Positions 1-9,457 of a stretch of 64,000 nucleotides of DNA are shown here, one piece after another. The position numbers were made by a program, and so were the translations under genes. Within the stretch, counting starts at the first letter, position 1, and the number at the start of each line of letters is the position of its first letter. The notes under the pieces were generated by a model, which was given only the letters and a program-made list of their open reading frames with translations, was not told the DNA's origin and did no database searches. Source of the DNA: Neoroseomonas oryzicola (GTDB lineage Bacteria > Pseudomonadota > Alphaproteobacteria > Acetobacterales > Acetobacteraceae); contig NZ_JAAVUP010000003.1 of the NCBI RefSeq assembly GCF_012163135.1, forward strand, positions 90,283 through 154,282. The letters are read 5' to 3'.

Positions 1-10
1 CCCCCGCCCG

Positions 11-57
11 CCCCCCCGCCCCCCGTCCGCAGGAACGGGGGGGGGGGGGCGGGGGGG
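11..57. repeat. C/G-only inverted repeat with a G13 homopolymer
   Basis: Bases 11-24 (seven C, one G, six C) are exactly complementary to bases 44-57 (six G, one C, seven G), giving 14-bp perfect arms around a 19-base loop. A run of 13 G spans 37-49. The element lies just beyond the stop codon of the autotransporter gene, so a terminator role is possible, but there is no U-tract. Its position at the window edge and the homopolymers also make it a likely site of sequencing or assembly error. Confidence 0.6.
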
Positions 58-92
58 GTGTGAGGGGCGGGTGCCGGACACCCGGAACGCCA

Positions 93-3000
93 TCACCAGT
101 TCACGCGCAGCCCCGCCACGCCCTGCAGCGAGTCCTGGCTGCTCCGGCTGTCATCGAGCGTCCAGCGGTAATCCGCGAGCGCGTAGAGGCTCACATTGCG
201 CCCGACCCGCGCCGTGATGCCGACCCCCGCCTGCGCCGCCGTATCCCCGATGCGCATGCCGATCGGCGCCGACGGCCCGAGCGCGACGAGGTCGCTGTCC
301 GCATTGCCGTGCCACAGGTTCAGCCGGGCGAAGGGCTGCCACAGCGTGTTGCCCGACTGCGCGGTGTACTGCACCCGCGCGCCGATGCGTCCCAGCACCG
401 CGGTCCCCGGCGACCAGCGCACCGACGAGTAGACGTCGCTCGTGCTCGCCACATCGACCGTCTGCCAGACGATCTGCGCCTGGGGTTCGAGCTGCCAGCC
501 ATCGCCGAGTGCGACCGGATACCCGGCCTCCAGCGAGGCGGCATAACCCTGTCCGTCGGTGTCGAGCCGCGTGCCGTCGCGCCCCGTGGCGCGCGCATCG
601 ATGAAGTTCGCCTGCAGCACCGCGTCGACGTACCAGCCCGTCGGCCCGAAATGCGTCCAGTAGGCGCCGATCGCCGGGCCATCGAGGGCGAGCTTGCCCA
701 CCGATGCGCCCGGCACGCCGAGCGCGATGCCCGTGACATCGGCGGTGTAGCGCGCATAGGCGACATAGATGCCGGCATGGTCGCGATGCCCGTCGGCCCC
801 GGTGCGCCGGAAGATGTCGAGGCCGGCCTGGAAGCCCACCAGGTCGCCCTCGGTCGAGGGCGCCGCGCCGCCGGTCCAGCTGTTCTCGCTGCGCTCGCCG
901 AAGCTGCGCCCCCAGGCGCCGTTGACGTAGGGCCTGCTGATCTCGAGGCCGCGGATGTTCTCCTCCTCGCCGACGCGCGCATGCAGCGTGCCGAGCGTCG
1001 CCATCCCCATCTGCCGCATCATCGCCGGGATCGGCGCATAGAGCGCGACCTCCGGCCGGTAGAGCGGCACCGCCTCCTGCCCCGGCCCCGCCGGCAGCGA
1101 TGAACGCAGGAACCAGTCCTCGCCGGAGGTGCTGCCGCCACGGAACAGCTGGTATTCGTAGGCGCCCGCGACGACCCGGCTTTCGAGGCGGAAGGCGCCC
1201 GGCGCGGTGGTCGCGCCGGACGTCGCCTCGAGCACGCGGATGCCGTCGCCGAGCGTCAGCGCGCCCGGCCCCCCGGCGTTGGTGATGCGCAGGAACGAGG
1301 TACCGCTCGCCGTCCCGCCCACCAGGCGGATGCGGTCCGTCGGGCTGTTGTCGCCGCCGAGGTAGGTGGTCAGCCCGATGACGCCGCCCTGGCCGACGAT
1401 GTTGCCGTTGACCGTCAGCACCGTGCCGGGCACGTGGCCGAGCGTCGTGAACCCCGCATTGACCAGCCCGCCGATCGCCTGGTCGCGGTCGTCGAGGTCG
1501 AGCACCCCGCCCGCGCCGACGATGTGCACCGAGGCAGCGCTGAAAACGCCGGGCGCGCCGGCGCGCAGCGTGCCGGCATTCACCCGCGTCTCGCCCGTAT
1601 AGGACGCCTGCCCGTTCAGCACCGTGGTGCCCGGCCCGTTCTGCTCGACGCTGCCCCGGCCGGCAATGGCGCCGTCGAAACCGAGCGTGCCCGCGCGGTC
1701 GAACACCAGCGTCCCGTCATTGCGCACCGCGCCGAGGATGCTGCCGCTCGTCCCGCCCGCGCCGATGCGCAGCCGCGCGCCCGGCGCGATGGTGGTCCCA
1801 CCGGCATAGGCGTTCGCACCCGTCAGCGTCAGCATCCCGGCACCGGTCACGGTCAGCCCGCCCGCGCCGGTGATGCCCTGCGCGATAGTGGGCGTGAAGC
1901 CGTTGGTGTCGATGGTGCCGCCCGGCGCGAGCAGGCTGATCGGGCGCGTCGCCGCCGGGTCGAAGGCCCCGTCGAAGCGCAGCGTGCCGCCGTTGAACAC
2001 GATCGCCGCGGAGGGCGCGCCGAGCGCGCGGTCCGCCGCGACGGCGAGCACGCCGCCGGTCAGCCGCGTGCCGCCGGTGAAGCCGTTGCCGGCCGGATCC
2101 GCCGGCAAGAGCTGCAGCACGCCCGCGCCGGTCTTCTCGATCCAGCCCGCGCCGCTGATCAGCCCGGCATAGACCCCGGCATCCGGCTGCGCGAAGCGCA
2201 CCAGCCCGTTGTCGAGGATCGCGAGCGGCAGGTCCTGCCCGCGCCCCTGCAGGATGCCGGGCGCATCGACCGTCACCGTCCCCGCGAAGCCCGCATTGTT
2301 CGCCGCGAGGACCAGCGTGCCGTCCTGCACGCGGATCAGCCCGACATCGGTGACGGGGCTGGTCAGCGTCCAGGTGCCGGTGCCGTTCTTGTACAGCTCC
2401 TCGAAGCCGGTGAAGGTGCCGGCCATGCTGTCGGTGCCGGCGCCGCTCAGGTAGATCAGGTCGTGGCCCTCGCCGCCCGAGAAGGTCCCGGTGATCACCG
2501 AGCCGGTGTAGAGGCGCAGCACATCGTCGTATCGCAGCAGGTGCAGCCCGCCCAGGATCGTGCCCTGGTTGGTGAAGTCGACGCTCGCGAAGCTCGACCC
2601 GCCGAGCACGCTGCCCGGCGCCATGAAGCCGCCCGGCGCCTGGATCACCCCCGTCGGGCCGTTGATGATGGTGTTGCGGCTGTATTCGGGCTGCAGCCAG
2701 ATCGCGGTGGTGTTCGGCGCCTGGATCAGCCCGTTGTTGATGATGGTGCTGCCATTGCCCTGGAGGTTCACTGCCTCCCCGCGGTCCTGCGTGCCGAGCG
2801 CGAGCACCTGGCCGCCCTGGTTCACCGTCAGCACGCCGTTGTCGCGGAACTCGATGGTGTTGCCGCCGGTGAAATAGCCGCCCTCGGCGCCCGTCGCGGT
2901 GCTGCTGACGGTGCCGCCGACCGTGATGTTCGCCCCGTCCCGCAGGCTGATCGCCGGGGCATCGCCGAGCGCGACGCTGGCCCCGGCCTGGACGCGGACC

Positions 3001-3215
3001 GCCTGCCCGTCGCCGCCGGCGGTGTCCCCGGCGCCGATGGTCGCGGCAAAGGGATTGGGCGAAGCGGCGGTGCAGGTCGTCGTGCTGCCCGCCGCGACGC
3101 AGGCCGCCGATCCCGGCTCCGACCCGAAGGCCAGCGCCAGTGGCAGGGACAGGATCGACAGGCGCAGCCAGAAGCGCCGGCGGCAGGGCAGGGGGCGGTC
3201 GGGGTGAAGCAGCAT
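93..3215 (-). CDS. Autotransporter (type Va) with passenger beta-strand repeats
   Basis: This 1040-residue protein starts with a long signal peptide: basic residues near 11-18, then the hydrophobic LSILSLPLALAF and a likely cleavage near residue 38. The passenger, to about residue 740, is Gly/Thr/Asn-rich and has recurring units of the type GAGGLTVTGAGMLTLTGAN and NGGTLRFDG, the autotransporter-associated beta-strand repeat that folds as a beta-helix. The last 280 residues alternate polar and hydrophobic strands and end in ...GLRVNW, typical of an outer-membrane beta-barrel with a terminal aromatic residue. It should be exported by Sec and self-inserted in the outer membrane. The passenger ligand cannot be told. 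An AGGAG-like site lies 11 bases before the ATG. It is a single-gene unit. Confidence 0.92.
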   Translation of the reverse strand: MLLHPDRPLPCRRRFWLRLSILSLPLALAFGSEPGSAACVAAGSTTTCTAASPNPFAATIGAGDTAGGDGQAVRVQAGASVALGDAPAISLRDGANITVGGTVSSTATGAEGGYFTGGNTIEFRDNGVLTVNQGGQVLALGTQDRGEAVNLQGNGSTIINNGLIQAPNTTAIWLQPEYSRNTIINGPTGVIQAPGGFMAPGSVLGGSSFASVDFTNQGTILGGLHLLRYDDVLRLYTGSVITGTFSGGEGHDLIYLSGAGTDSMAGTFTGFEELYKNGTGTWTLTSPVTDVGLIRVQDGTLVLAANNAGFAGTVTVDAPGILQGRGQDLPLAILDNGLVRFAQPDAGVYAGLISGAGWIEKTGAGVLQLLPADPAGNGFTGGTRLTGGVLAVAADRALGAPSAAIVFNGGTLRFDGAFDPAATRPISLLAPGGTIDTNGFTPTIAQGITGAGGLTVTGAGMLTLTGANAYAGGTTIAPGARLRIGAGGTSGSILGAVRNDGTLVFDRAGTLGFDGAIAGRGSVEQNGPGTTVLNGQASYTGETRVNAGTLRAGAPGVFSAASVHIVGAGGVLDLDDRDQAIGGLVNAGFTTLGHVPGTVLTVNGNIVGQGGVIGLTTYLGGDNSPTDRIRLVGGTASGTSFLRITNAGGPGALTLGDGIRVLEATSGATTAPGAFRLESRVVAGAYEYQLFRGGSTSGEDWFLRSSLPAGPGQEAVPLYRPEVALYAPIPAMMRQMGMATLGTLHARVGEEENIRGLEISRPYVNGAWGRSFGERSENSWTGGAAPSTEGDLVGFQAGLDIFRRTGADGHRDHAGIYVAYARYTADVTGIALGVPGASVGKLALDGPAIGAYWTHFGPTGWYVDAVLQANFIDARATGRDGTRLDTDGQGYAASLEAGYPVALGDGWQLEPQAQIVWQTVDVASTSDVYSSVRWSPGTAVLGRIGARVQYTAQSGNTLWQPFARLNLWHGNADSDLVALGPSAPIGMRIGDTAAQAGVGITARVGRNVSLYALADYRWTLDDSRSSQDSLQGVAGLRVNW

Positions 3216-3557
3216 GGCCGCGGCGGCTCCTCATTCGTGGCGGCCGGGGCGTGGGCGGCCGCTGATGCGGCGCCTCGATCTCAGAAAAACACGCAAGCGT
3301 GATCGTAAATGAGACGTCGCAGGCGATCCGTCTCACGGGTCTGGACGTCGTGGCAGTCACGAATCGTTAAAACTCTTGGCGCGATCGCCCGCCGCCGGGC
3401 CGGGCACGCGGCGTTGCGGCCCGCGGCTCACGCCACCGCGCGCGGCCCGGCGATCGCGGATCCGGCCCGCCACACATGCGGCGAGGCAGCCACGCCCTCG
3501 GCATCGGCATCGCCGCGCCCCGCGGGGCAGGGCGCCCCCGGCGGCAGCCGCGTCAGG
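3216..3557. other. Intergenic region upstream of the autotransporter gene
   Basis: These 342 bases lie upstream of the autotransporter gene and downstream of the cytochrome b561 stop. No ORF here has plausible protein character. The stretch near 3280-3375 is less GC-rich than the rest and probably holds the autotransporter promoter, but I cannot pick -35 and -10 boxes with confidence. The rest is featureless GC-rich DNA. Confidence 0.4.
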
Positions 3558-4130
3558 TCACGCGGCTTCCCCCGTGGCGGGCCCCTCCCCGGCCACGGGC
3601 CGCGGGCCGAGCCCCATCCGCCAGGCGACGTCGTCGCGCCGCACGAAGGCGTGCCACAGCACCGCCGCGACATGCAGCGCGATGGCGGCGAGCATCCCGT
3701 TCGCCAGCAGCTCATGCACCTCCTTCACCGTCCGGCGCAGCCCGGTGCCGGCCAGGCTGTTCGGCAGCGTCGCGAGCCCCGCCAGGTCGAAGGGCGTACG
3801 CCCGGTCATCGCGGTGAGGAGTCCGCTCAGCGGCAGCGCCAGCATCAGCGCATAGAGCAGCAGGTGCGCCGCATGCGCGAGGCGCACCTCCCACGCCGGC
3901 GCGCCCGGCGCCGGCCCCGGCACCCCGCCCGTCCAGCGCGCCAGCAGCCGCGGCAGCAGCAGCGCGAGCACCGCCAGCCCCAGCAGCGCGTGGCTCCCCA
4001 CGACAAAGGTCTTGGTCGGCCCGCGCCCGAAGACGTCCGCCACCTGCGCCCCGATCCAGGCGAACGCGATGGCGAGCGCCATGGTCCAGTGCAGCACGAT
4101 GGAAGGAATGGAATATCGCTGGCCCGGCAT
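3558..4130 (-). CDS. Cytochrome b561 family membrane protein
   Basis: This 190-residue integral membrane protein has four hydrophobic segments, near residues 11-33, 46-62, 87-107 and 141-162. Histidines sit in or beside them: His14 in SIVLHWTMA, His47 in GSHALLG, and a later pair in KEVHELL and IALHVAAV. This pattern binds two b-type haems in the prokaryotic cytochrome b561 family, which passes electrons between the quinone pool and periplasmic acceptors. The Pro/Glu/Gly-rich tail is cytoplasmic. It is the last gene of a minus-strand series with the 75-residue protein, 126 bases upstream. The electron partner is unknown. Confidence 0.9.
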   Translation of the reverse strand: MPGQRYSIPSIVLHWTMALAIAFAWIGAQVADVFGRGPTKTFVVGSHALLGLAVLALLLPRLLARWTGGVPGPAPGAPAWEVRLAHAAHLLLYALMLALPLSGLLTAMTGRTPFDLAGLATLPNSLAGTGLRRTVKEVHELLANGMLAAIALHVAAVLWHAFVRRDDVAWRMGLGPRPVAGEGPATGEAA

Positions 4131-4256
4131 GTGGTGGTCCTTCCCTCTGTCGCGCGCGCATATGGCACGCTGATGTGACGGGCGTTTGTCACTCTGTTGC
4201 TGCCGCGCGTCGTTGATGTAGCGCAGAGCGCCCGCGCTGCCCGATCGGAGACCGCG

Positions 4257-4484
4257 CTAGTAGTAGCCGAGCAGGTGCATCGCCACGACCGCGCCGATGA
4301 TGCCGTAGCCAACCACGTGCAGGATCACGTCGCCGATATCCATCCGCCAGTTGCCCGTCGGGACCCAGCGCGGGGCGTAGGCGTATTCCGGGTTCGAGCC
4401 CTTGCTGCGTTCCATCACCGCGCGGAAGCGCTGGTTCTCGAGGCGACTGCGCGCATCGCCCAGATCGTCGGGATCATCGGCCAC
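4257..4484 (-). CDS. Small single-span membrane protein (75 aa), unknown function
   Basis: The GTG start at 4484 is chosen because a GGAGG lies six bases before it; the longer open frame upstream has only Arg/Ser-rich nonsense character. The product begins VADDPDDL (initiator Met in the protein), has a charged helix to residue 33, then NPEYAYAPRWVPTGNWRMD, and ends in one transmembrane helix (VILHVVGYGIIGAVVAMHLLGYY). Two His residues and several aromatics flank or lie in the helix. I do not recognise a family. Co-orientation with the cytochrome b561 gene suggests, weakly, a respiratory accessory role. Confidence 0.75.
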   Translation of the reverse strand: MADDPDDLGDARSRLENQRFRAVMERSKGSNPEYAYAPRWVPTGNWRMDIGDVILHVVGYGIIGAVVAMHLLGYY

Positions 4485-4568
4485 GGCATCCTCCCCGAGG
4501 CGCGCCGGCAAGCCCGCAATACTACGCTCCGGCCAGCTTGGCCGGGAGCACGAAGCCCATGAAACGCG

Positions 4569-4600
4569 ATGCCGCCGCCCGGCGGACCGGACGGCGGCAT
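4569..4600. terminator. Stem-loop downstream of the aceA unit
   Basis: ATGCCGCC at 4569-4576 and GGCGGCAT at 4593-4600 form an 8-bp perfect stem. A second hairpin, GCTCCGGCCA at 4526-4535 with TGGCCGGGAGC at 4539-4549 (one bulge), lies between it and the 75-residue gene. Neither has a U-run, so these are structured spacers that may slow or stop transcription leaving the aceA/58-residue unit. Confidence 0.35.
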
Positions 4601-4648
4601 GCTGCTGCGGACGGTGCGGGGAAGACGGGACCTTCCCGCCCGCTGCGC

Positions 4649-4825
4649 TCAATGCGACGGGCGGCCGCGCTCCCCGCAGGCCCAGCCATGGCTGTGGACC
4701 AGACCGTCGTCGCGATCCTCGGTGGGTGCGGGGATCACGCGGGGGCGCTGCTGGGCCGGGCGGGGGGGCTCGGTCGCCCAGCGGTGGGAATGCACCAGGC
4801 CGTCGTCGTGGCGGTCGTTGCTCAT
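4649..4825 (-). CDS. 58-aa protein with duplicated DDGLVHSH motif, behind isocitrate lyase
   Basis: The ATG at 4825 follows a GAGGAG seven bases upstream and lies 22 bases after the aceA stop codon, so the two are very probably cotranscribed. The protein is built from two copies of one unit: DRHDDGLVHSHRWAT at residues 5-19 and DRDDGLVHSHGWAC at residues 38-51, joined by a Pro/Gln/Arg-rich linker and followed by a short basic tail. The repeated Asp-Asp and His-Ser-His residues could bind a metal, but that is inference. I do not recognise the family. The in-frame extension upstream of the ATG overlaps aceA and is a shadow. Confidence 0.75.
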   Translation of the reverse strand: MSNDRHDDGLVHSHRWATEPPRPAQQRPRVIPAPTEDRDDGLVHSHGWACGERGRPSH

Positions 4826-4847
4826 GGATCGTCTCCTCGTTCTGGGG

Positions 4848-6191
<1,344 letters not shown>

Positions 6192-6229
6192 GGTGGTGAT
6201 CTCGACTCCAGCCGGACTGTCCGGCGCCC

Positions 6230-6242
6230 GTGAATAATTCAC
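6230..6242. promoter_or_regulatory. Candidate operator palindrome between aceA and its regulator
   Basis: GTGAATAATTCAC is a perfect palindrome around one central base, in the divergent aceA/regulator space. It extends into ATTCACATT, a motif that recurs at 6301-6310. It is a reasonable site for the neighbouring XRE-ScfR protein or for autoregulation. This is seen in sequence only; no binding is shown. Confidence 0.5.
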
Positions 6243-6288
6243 ATTGCATTGCCGAAGATCACCAGCGATCTTGGCTCCGACGCCGCAA

Positions 6289-6310
6289 GAATGTGGATGT
6301 TTTCACATTC
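6289..6310. promoter_or_regulatory. Second inverted repeat in the aceA/regulator spacer
   Basis: GAATGTG at 6289-6295 and CACATTC at 6304-6310 are perfect 7-bp arms with an 8-base spacer. The right half contains TTTCACATTC, matching the ATTCACATT that overlaps the palindrome at 6230-6242. The site lies about 30 bases before the regulator's chosen ATG, a position that suits autorepression. Confidence 0.45.
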
Positions 6311-6341
6311 AGCGTCCCGGGATTGTGAAGGGTGTAAATCG

Positions 6342-7826
6342 ATGGCGCGCCCCCTCATCGGCCGGACCGTGCGGCGCCTGCGCGCCGAACGCGGCCTCAC
6401 GCAGCAGGCGCTCGCCACGCGCCTCGGCATTTCCGCGAGCTACCTGAACCTGATCGAGCACGACCAGCGCGCGGTCACCGCCTCGCTGCTCATCAAGTTG
6501 ACGGAGACGCTCGGCGTCGAGCTCGCCGCGCTGTCGGGCAGCGCGGAACGGCAGCTCGAAGCGGGCCTGCGCGAGGTGCTGTCCGACCCCATGCTCGGCC
6601 TCGAGGAAGTGCCCGAGCCCGAGGTCGCGACGCTCGCCGCCTCCGCCCCCAACGCCGCGCGCGCCGTGCTCGCGCTCTATCGCGCCTGGCGCGTCGCGCG
6701 GGAGGATTCCTCCGGCCTCGCCCTGCCCACCGGCCGACGCATCCTGCTGCCGAACGAGGAGACGCGGGACTTCTTCCACGACCGCGCCAACCACTTTCCC
6801 GCGCTGGAAGCCGCCGCCGAGGCGATCGGCCGCGAGCTCGGCGCGCGCCCCGCCGAGATGAACCACGCGATCGCCGAGCGCCTGCGGCGTGTGCATGGCC
6901 TGACCGTGCTGGTCGGCCCGATGGACGGCGCGCTGCGCCGGCACGATGCGGCGGCGCGCGTGCTGCACCTGTCGGAATCCCTGCCGCGCGAATCCCGCGG
7001 CTTCCAGATGGCCTTCACGCTGATGCTGATCGAGGCGCGCGAGGCGGTGGACCAGACCCTCGCCGGCGCCGAGCCCTCGACGCCCGAGGCGGGACAGATG
7101 ATCCGCATCGGCCTGCTGAACTACGCCGCCGGCGCGCTGCTGATGCCCTATGCGCCCTACCTCGCCGCCGCGCGCGAATTGCGCCACGACATCGAGGCCC
7201 TGGCCGCGCGCTTCGGCGTGTCCTTCGAACAGGCGGCGCAGCGGCTGTCGACCCTGCAGCGCGACGGCGCGCGCGGCGTGCCCTTCTTCTTCCTCCGCGT
7301 CGATCCCGCGGGCAACGTGGGCAAGCGCTTCTCCGCCGCCGGCTTCCCCTTCGCGCGCTTCGGCGGGTCCTGCCCGCGCTGGGTGGTGCACGAGGCCTTC
7401 GCGACGCCAGGCCGCATCCGCGTGCAGGTCGCGCGCCTGCCCGACGGCGCGACCTTCCTCACCGTCGCGCGCACCGTGCAGGGACCGGCGGCGCATTGGG
7501 GCGAACCGCCGCCCGTGCACGTCGTCGCCATGGGCTGCGACATCTCCCGCGCGCCGGACCTGGTCTATGCGGACGGCCTCGACCTCGACACCGCCGCGGT
7601 CGGCATCGGCCTCTCCTGCCGGCTCTGCGACCGCGCCGATTGCCGCAGCCGCGCCTTCCCCCCGCTCGAGCACCGCCTGGTGCTCGACCCGTCCGTCGAG
7701 GGTGCCTCCCCCTACGCCTTCGAGACCGCGGCGCCGCGCGTCAGCCCAGGATCCAGCCCCGCGACAGATCGCCCCAGTCCCGGCTCATCGCCTCCCAGTC
7801 CAACGCTGGGGCGGGGACGTCGCTGA
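6342..7826 (+). CDS. XRE-family short-chain acyl-CoA regulator (ScfR/RamB type)
   Basis: This 494-residue regulator starts at MARPLIGRTVRRLR, preceded by GAAGGG; the upstream in-frame extension covers the operator region and is rejected. Residues 1-65 are a Cro/C1 helix-turn-helix (LTQQALATRLGISASYLNLIE). The middle matches the IrrE/ImmA-like segment of the family. The C-terminal DUF2083 (short-chain fatty acyl-CoA regulator) domain ends with the cysteine cluster SCRLCDRADCRSRAFPP. RamB of Corynebacterium and Mycobacterium belongs to this family and controls glyoxylate-bypass genes, so control of the divergent aceA is the natural inference. The last 25-30 residues (Ser/Pro/Gly-rich) run past the usual end of the family and overlap the convergent gene by 86 bases. 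Confidence 0.9.
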   Translation: MARPLIGRTVRRLRAERGLTQQALATRLGISASYLNLIEHDQRAVTASLLIKLTETLGVELAALSGSAERQLEAGLREVLSDPMLGLEEVPEPEVATLAASAPNAARAVLALYRAWRVAREDSSGLALPTGRRILLPNEETRDFFHDRANHFPALEAAAEAIGRELGARPAEMNHAIAERLRRVHGLTVLVGPMDGALRRHDAAARVLHLSESLPRESRGFQMAFTLMLIEAREAVDQTLAGAEPSTPEAGQMIRIGLLNYAAGALLMPYAPYLAAARELRHDIEALAARFGVSFEQAAQRLSTLQRDGARGVPFFFLRVDPAGNVGKRFSAAGFPFARFGGSCPRWVVHEAFATPGRIRVQVARLPDGATFLTVARTVQGPAAHWGEPPPVHVVAMGCDISRAPDLVYADGLDLDTAAVGIGLSCRLCDRADCRSRAFPPLEHRLVLDPSVEGASPYAFETAAPRVSPGSSPATDRPSPGSSPPSPTLGRGRR

Positions 7827-8151
7827 CCGGATCGGGGGCCGGTTCCGGCGCCAGCGCGGCCAGCGCCGCGTCATAGGCCGCCGGATCCTCGGCGACCGCG
7901 GCATCGAGGCCGAGCAGCGCCACGACCTCCTGCCGCAGCGCCAGGTCCGGCCCGGGCGGCCGGGCCGAGGCCTCGGCGAAGATCGCGTCGAGTTCAGCCG
8001 CAGTGGGGAAGGCGTCCTCCGGCACCACCTGCAGCGCGGGCACGACGGCCTCGGGCGCCGGATCGGCCGACGGCACCCAGACCTCGGTGGGCGGCACCGG
8101 GTCGTCGGCCAGGATGAGCGGGACGTCGGACAGCGACAGCCAGGGAAACAT
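7741..8151 (-). CDS. Acidic Trp-rich protein (136 aa), unknown function
   Basis: The ATG at 8151 has GAGG seven bases upstream. The protein is acidic, begins MFPWLSLSDVPLILADDPVPP, has a central Ala/Glu-rich helical part, and ends with closely spaced tryptophans in ALDWEAMSRDWGDLSRGW. There is no signal peptide or membrane segment. Its 3' end overlaps the 3' end of the regulator gene by 86 bases on the opposite strand. I do not recognise a family. Amino-acid use and the start site suggest it is real, but it could be a shadow of the regulator's unusual tail for its last 28 codons only. Confidence 0.6.
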   Translation of the reverse strand: MFPWLSLSDVPLILADDPVPPTEVWVPSADPAPEAVVPALQVVPEDAFPTAAELDAIFAEASARPPGPDLALRQEVVALLGLDAAVAEDPAAYDAALAALAPEPAPDPVSDVPAPALDWEAMSRDWGDLSRGWILG

Positions 8152-8380
8152 GCGCGCGCCTCGGCAGCGAGGGATGGCGCGGCGTCCTGCCGCCGATTAA
8201 CGACGCCTTCACCTATGCCACGGAACGGGCAGGGCTTAACCGGAAATCGTGCGGCGTTAACGATAAACAATCCTGGGTTGAGGCACCCGACCCGCGCGCG
8301 CCCACTGGCGCAATCCGCCCGGCAATGGCACGACCTCATCCCAAGCGGTCCGTCCCGGACCAGGATCAGGAAGTGCGCTC

Positions 8381-9337
8381 ATGACCCGCAGCCTCCGCGT
8401 CGCGGTCCAGATGGACCCGATCGAGTCCATCAACATCGACGCCGATTCCACCTTCGCCCTGATGCTCGAGGCCCAGGCGCGCGGCCACGCGCTGTGGCAC
8501 TACCACGTGCGCGACCTGGCGCTCCGCGGCGGCCGCGTCACCGCCTGGGCCAAGCCGATCACGGTCCGCCGCGAATACGGCAACCACTTCAGCTTCGGCG
8601 CGGAGGAGGAGCTCGACCTCGGCTCCGGCGCCGACGTGGTGCTGATGCGCCAGGACCCGCCCTTCGACATGGCCTACATCACGGCCACCCACATCCTCGA
8701 GCACATCCACCCCAAGACGCTGGTGGTGAACGACCCGGCCGAGGTGCGCAACGCGCCGGAGAAGCTGTTCGTCACGCATTTCCCCGACCTGATGCCAGTC
8801 ACCATGGTCACCGCCGATCGCCGCCGCATCGCGGCGTTCCGCGAGGAGCACGGCGACATCATCATCAAGCCGCTGTTCGGCAATGGCGGCGCCGGCGTGT
8901 TCCACCTGCGCCCCGACGATCCGAACATGAACTCGCTGGTCGAGATGTTCACCGAACGCTCGCGCGAACCGCTGGTGATCCAGAAATACGTCCCCGCTGT
9001 GCGGCTGGGCGACAAGCGCATCATCCTGGTGGACGGCGTCGCCATGGGCGCGATCAACCGCGTCCCCGCCGCGGGCGAGGCGCGGTCGAACATGCATGTC
9101 GGCGGCCGCCCCGAGCCGACGAAGCTGACGGATCGCGAGAAGGAGATCTGCGCCGCGATCGGCCCCGAGCTGAAGAAACGCGGCATGATCTTCGTGGGCA
9201 TCGACGTGATCGGCGGCTTCCTCACCGAGATCAACGTGACCTCGCCGACCGGGCTGCAGGAGATCGCGCGCTTCGACGGCGTGCATCTCGAGAAGGCGAT
9301 CTGGGATGCGATCGAGGGGAAGGTCGGGGGAGGGTGA
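8381..9337 (+). CDS. gshB: Glutathione synthase
   Basis: This 318-residue ATP-grasp ligase joins gamma-glutamylcysteine to glycine, the second step of glutathione synthesis in the cytosol. The N-terminal domain carries [19 protein letters not shown] and [12 protein letters not shown]. The ATP-grasp part shows [15 protein letters not shown] (glycine-rich loop), [15 protein letters not shown], and the metal-binding end [22 protein letters not shown], all characteristic of GshB. AGGA lies 10 bases before the ATG. It is a lone gene with a 229-base upstream spacer. The length is normal. Confidence 0.97.
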   Translation: MTRSLRVAVQMDPIESINIDADSTFALMLEAQARGHALWHYHVRDLALRGGRVTAWAKPITVRREYGNHFSFGAEEELDLGSGADVVLMRQDPPFDMAYITATHILEHIHPKTLVVNDPAEVRNAPEKLFVTHFPDLMPVTMVTADRRRIAAFREEHGDIIIKPLFGNGGAGVFHLRPDDPNMNSLVEMFTERSREPLVIQKYVPAVRLGDKRIILVDGVAMGAINRVPAAGEARSNMHVGGRPEPTKLTDREKEICAAIGPELKKRGMIFVGIDVIGGFLTEINVTSPTGLQEIARFDGVHLEKAIWDAIEGKVGGG

Positions 9338-9427
9338 ACCTCCCCCGAACCCCCTCCCTTTTTTGGTCACCTGGTGCCGCCCGCCGCGGTCAGTCCCCAG
9401 GTCCCAAAGAAGGTTGAGGGGGGTTCC

Positions 9428-9453
9428 GGGGGGAGAAGTTCCCGTCTCCCCCC
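9428..9453. terminator. Hairpin between convergent gshB and universal stress genes
   Basis: GGGGGGAGA (9428-9436) and TCTCCCCCC (9445-9453) form a 9-bp perfect stem with loop AGTTCCCG. The same GGGGGGAGAAGTTC string starts a hairpin at 60278 behind grpE, so this is a recurring 3'-end structure. It sits between two converging stop codons, as expected for a bidirectional terminator, although U-tracts are lacking. Confidence 0.55.
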
Positions 9454-9457
9454 GCCG

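Noticed and set aside
3280..3310. Terminator-like CACGCTTGCGTG followed by T-run on the minus strand
   Set aside because: The stem is only 4-5 bp with almost no loop, and it lies upstream of the autotransporter gene where a terminator is not expected.
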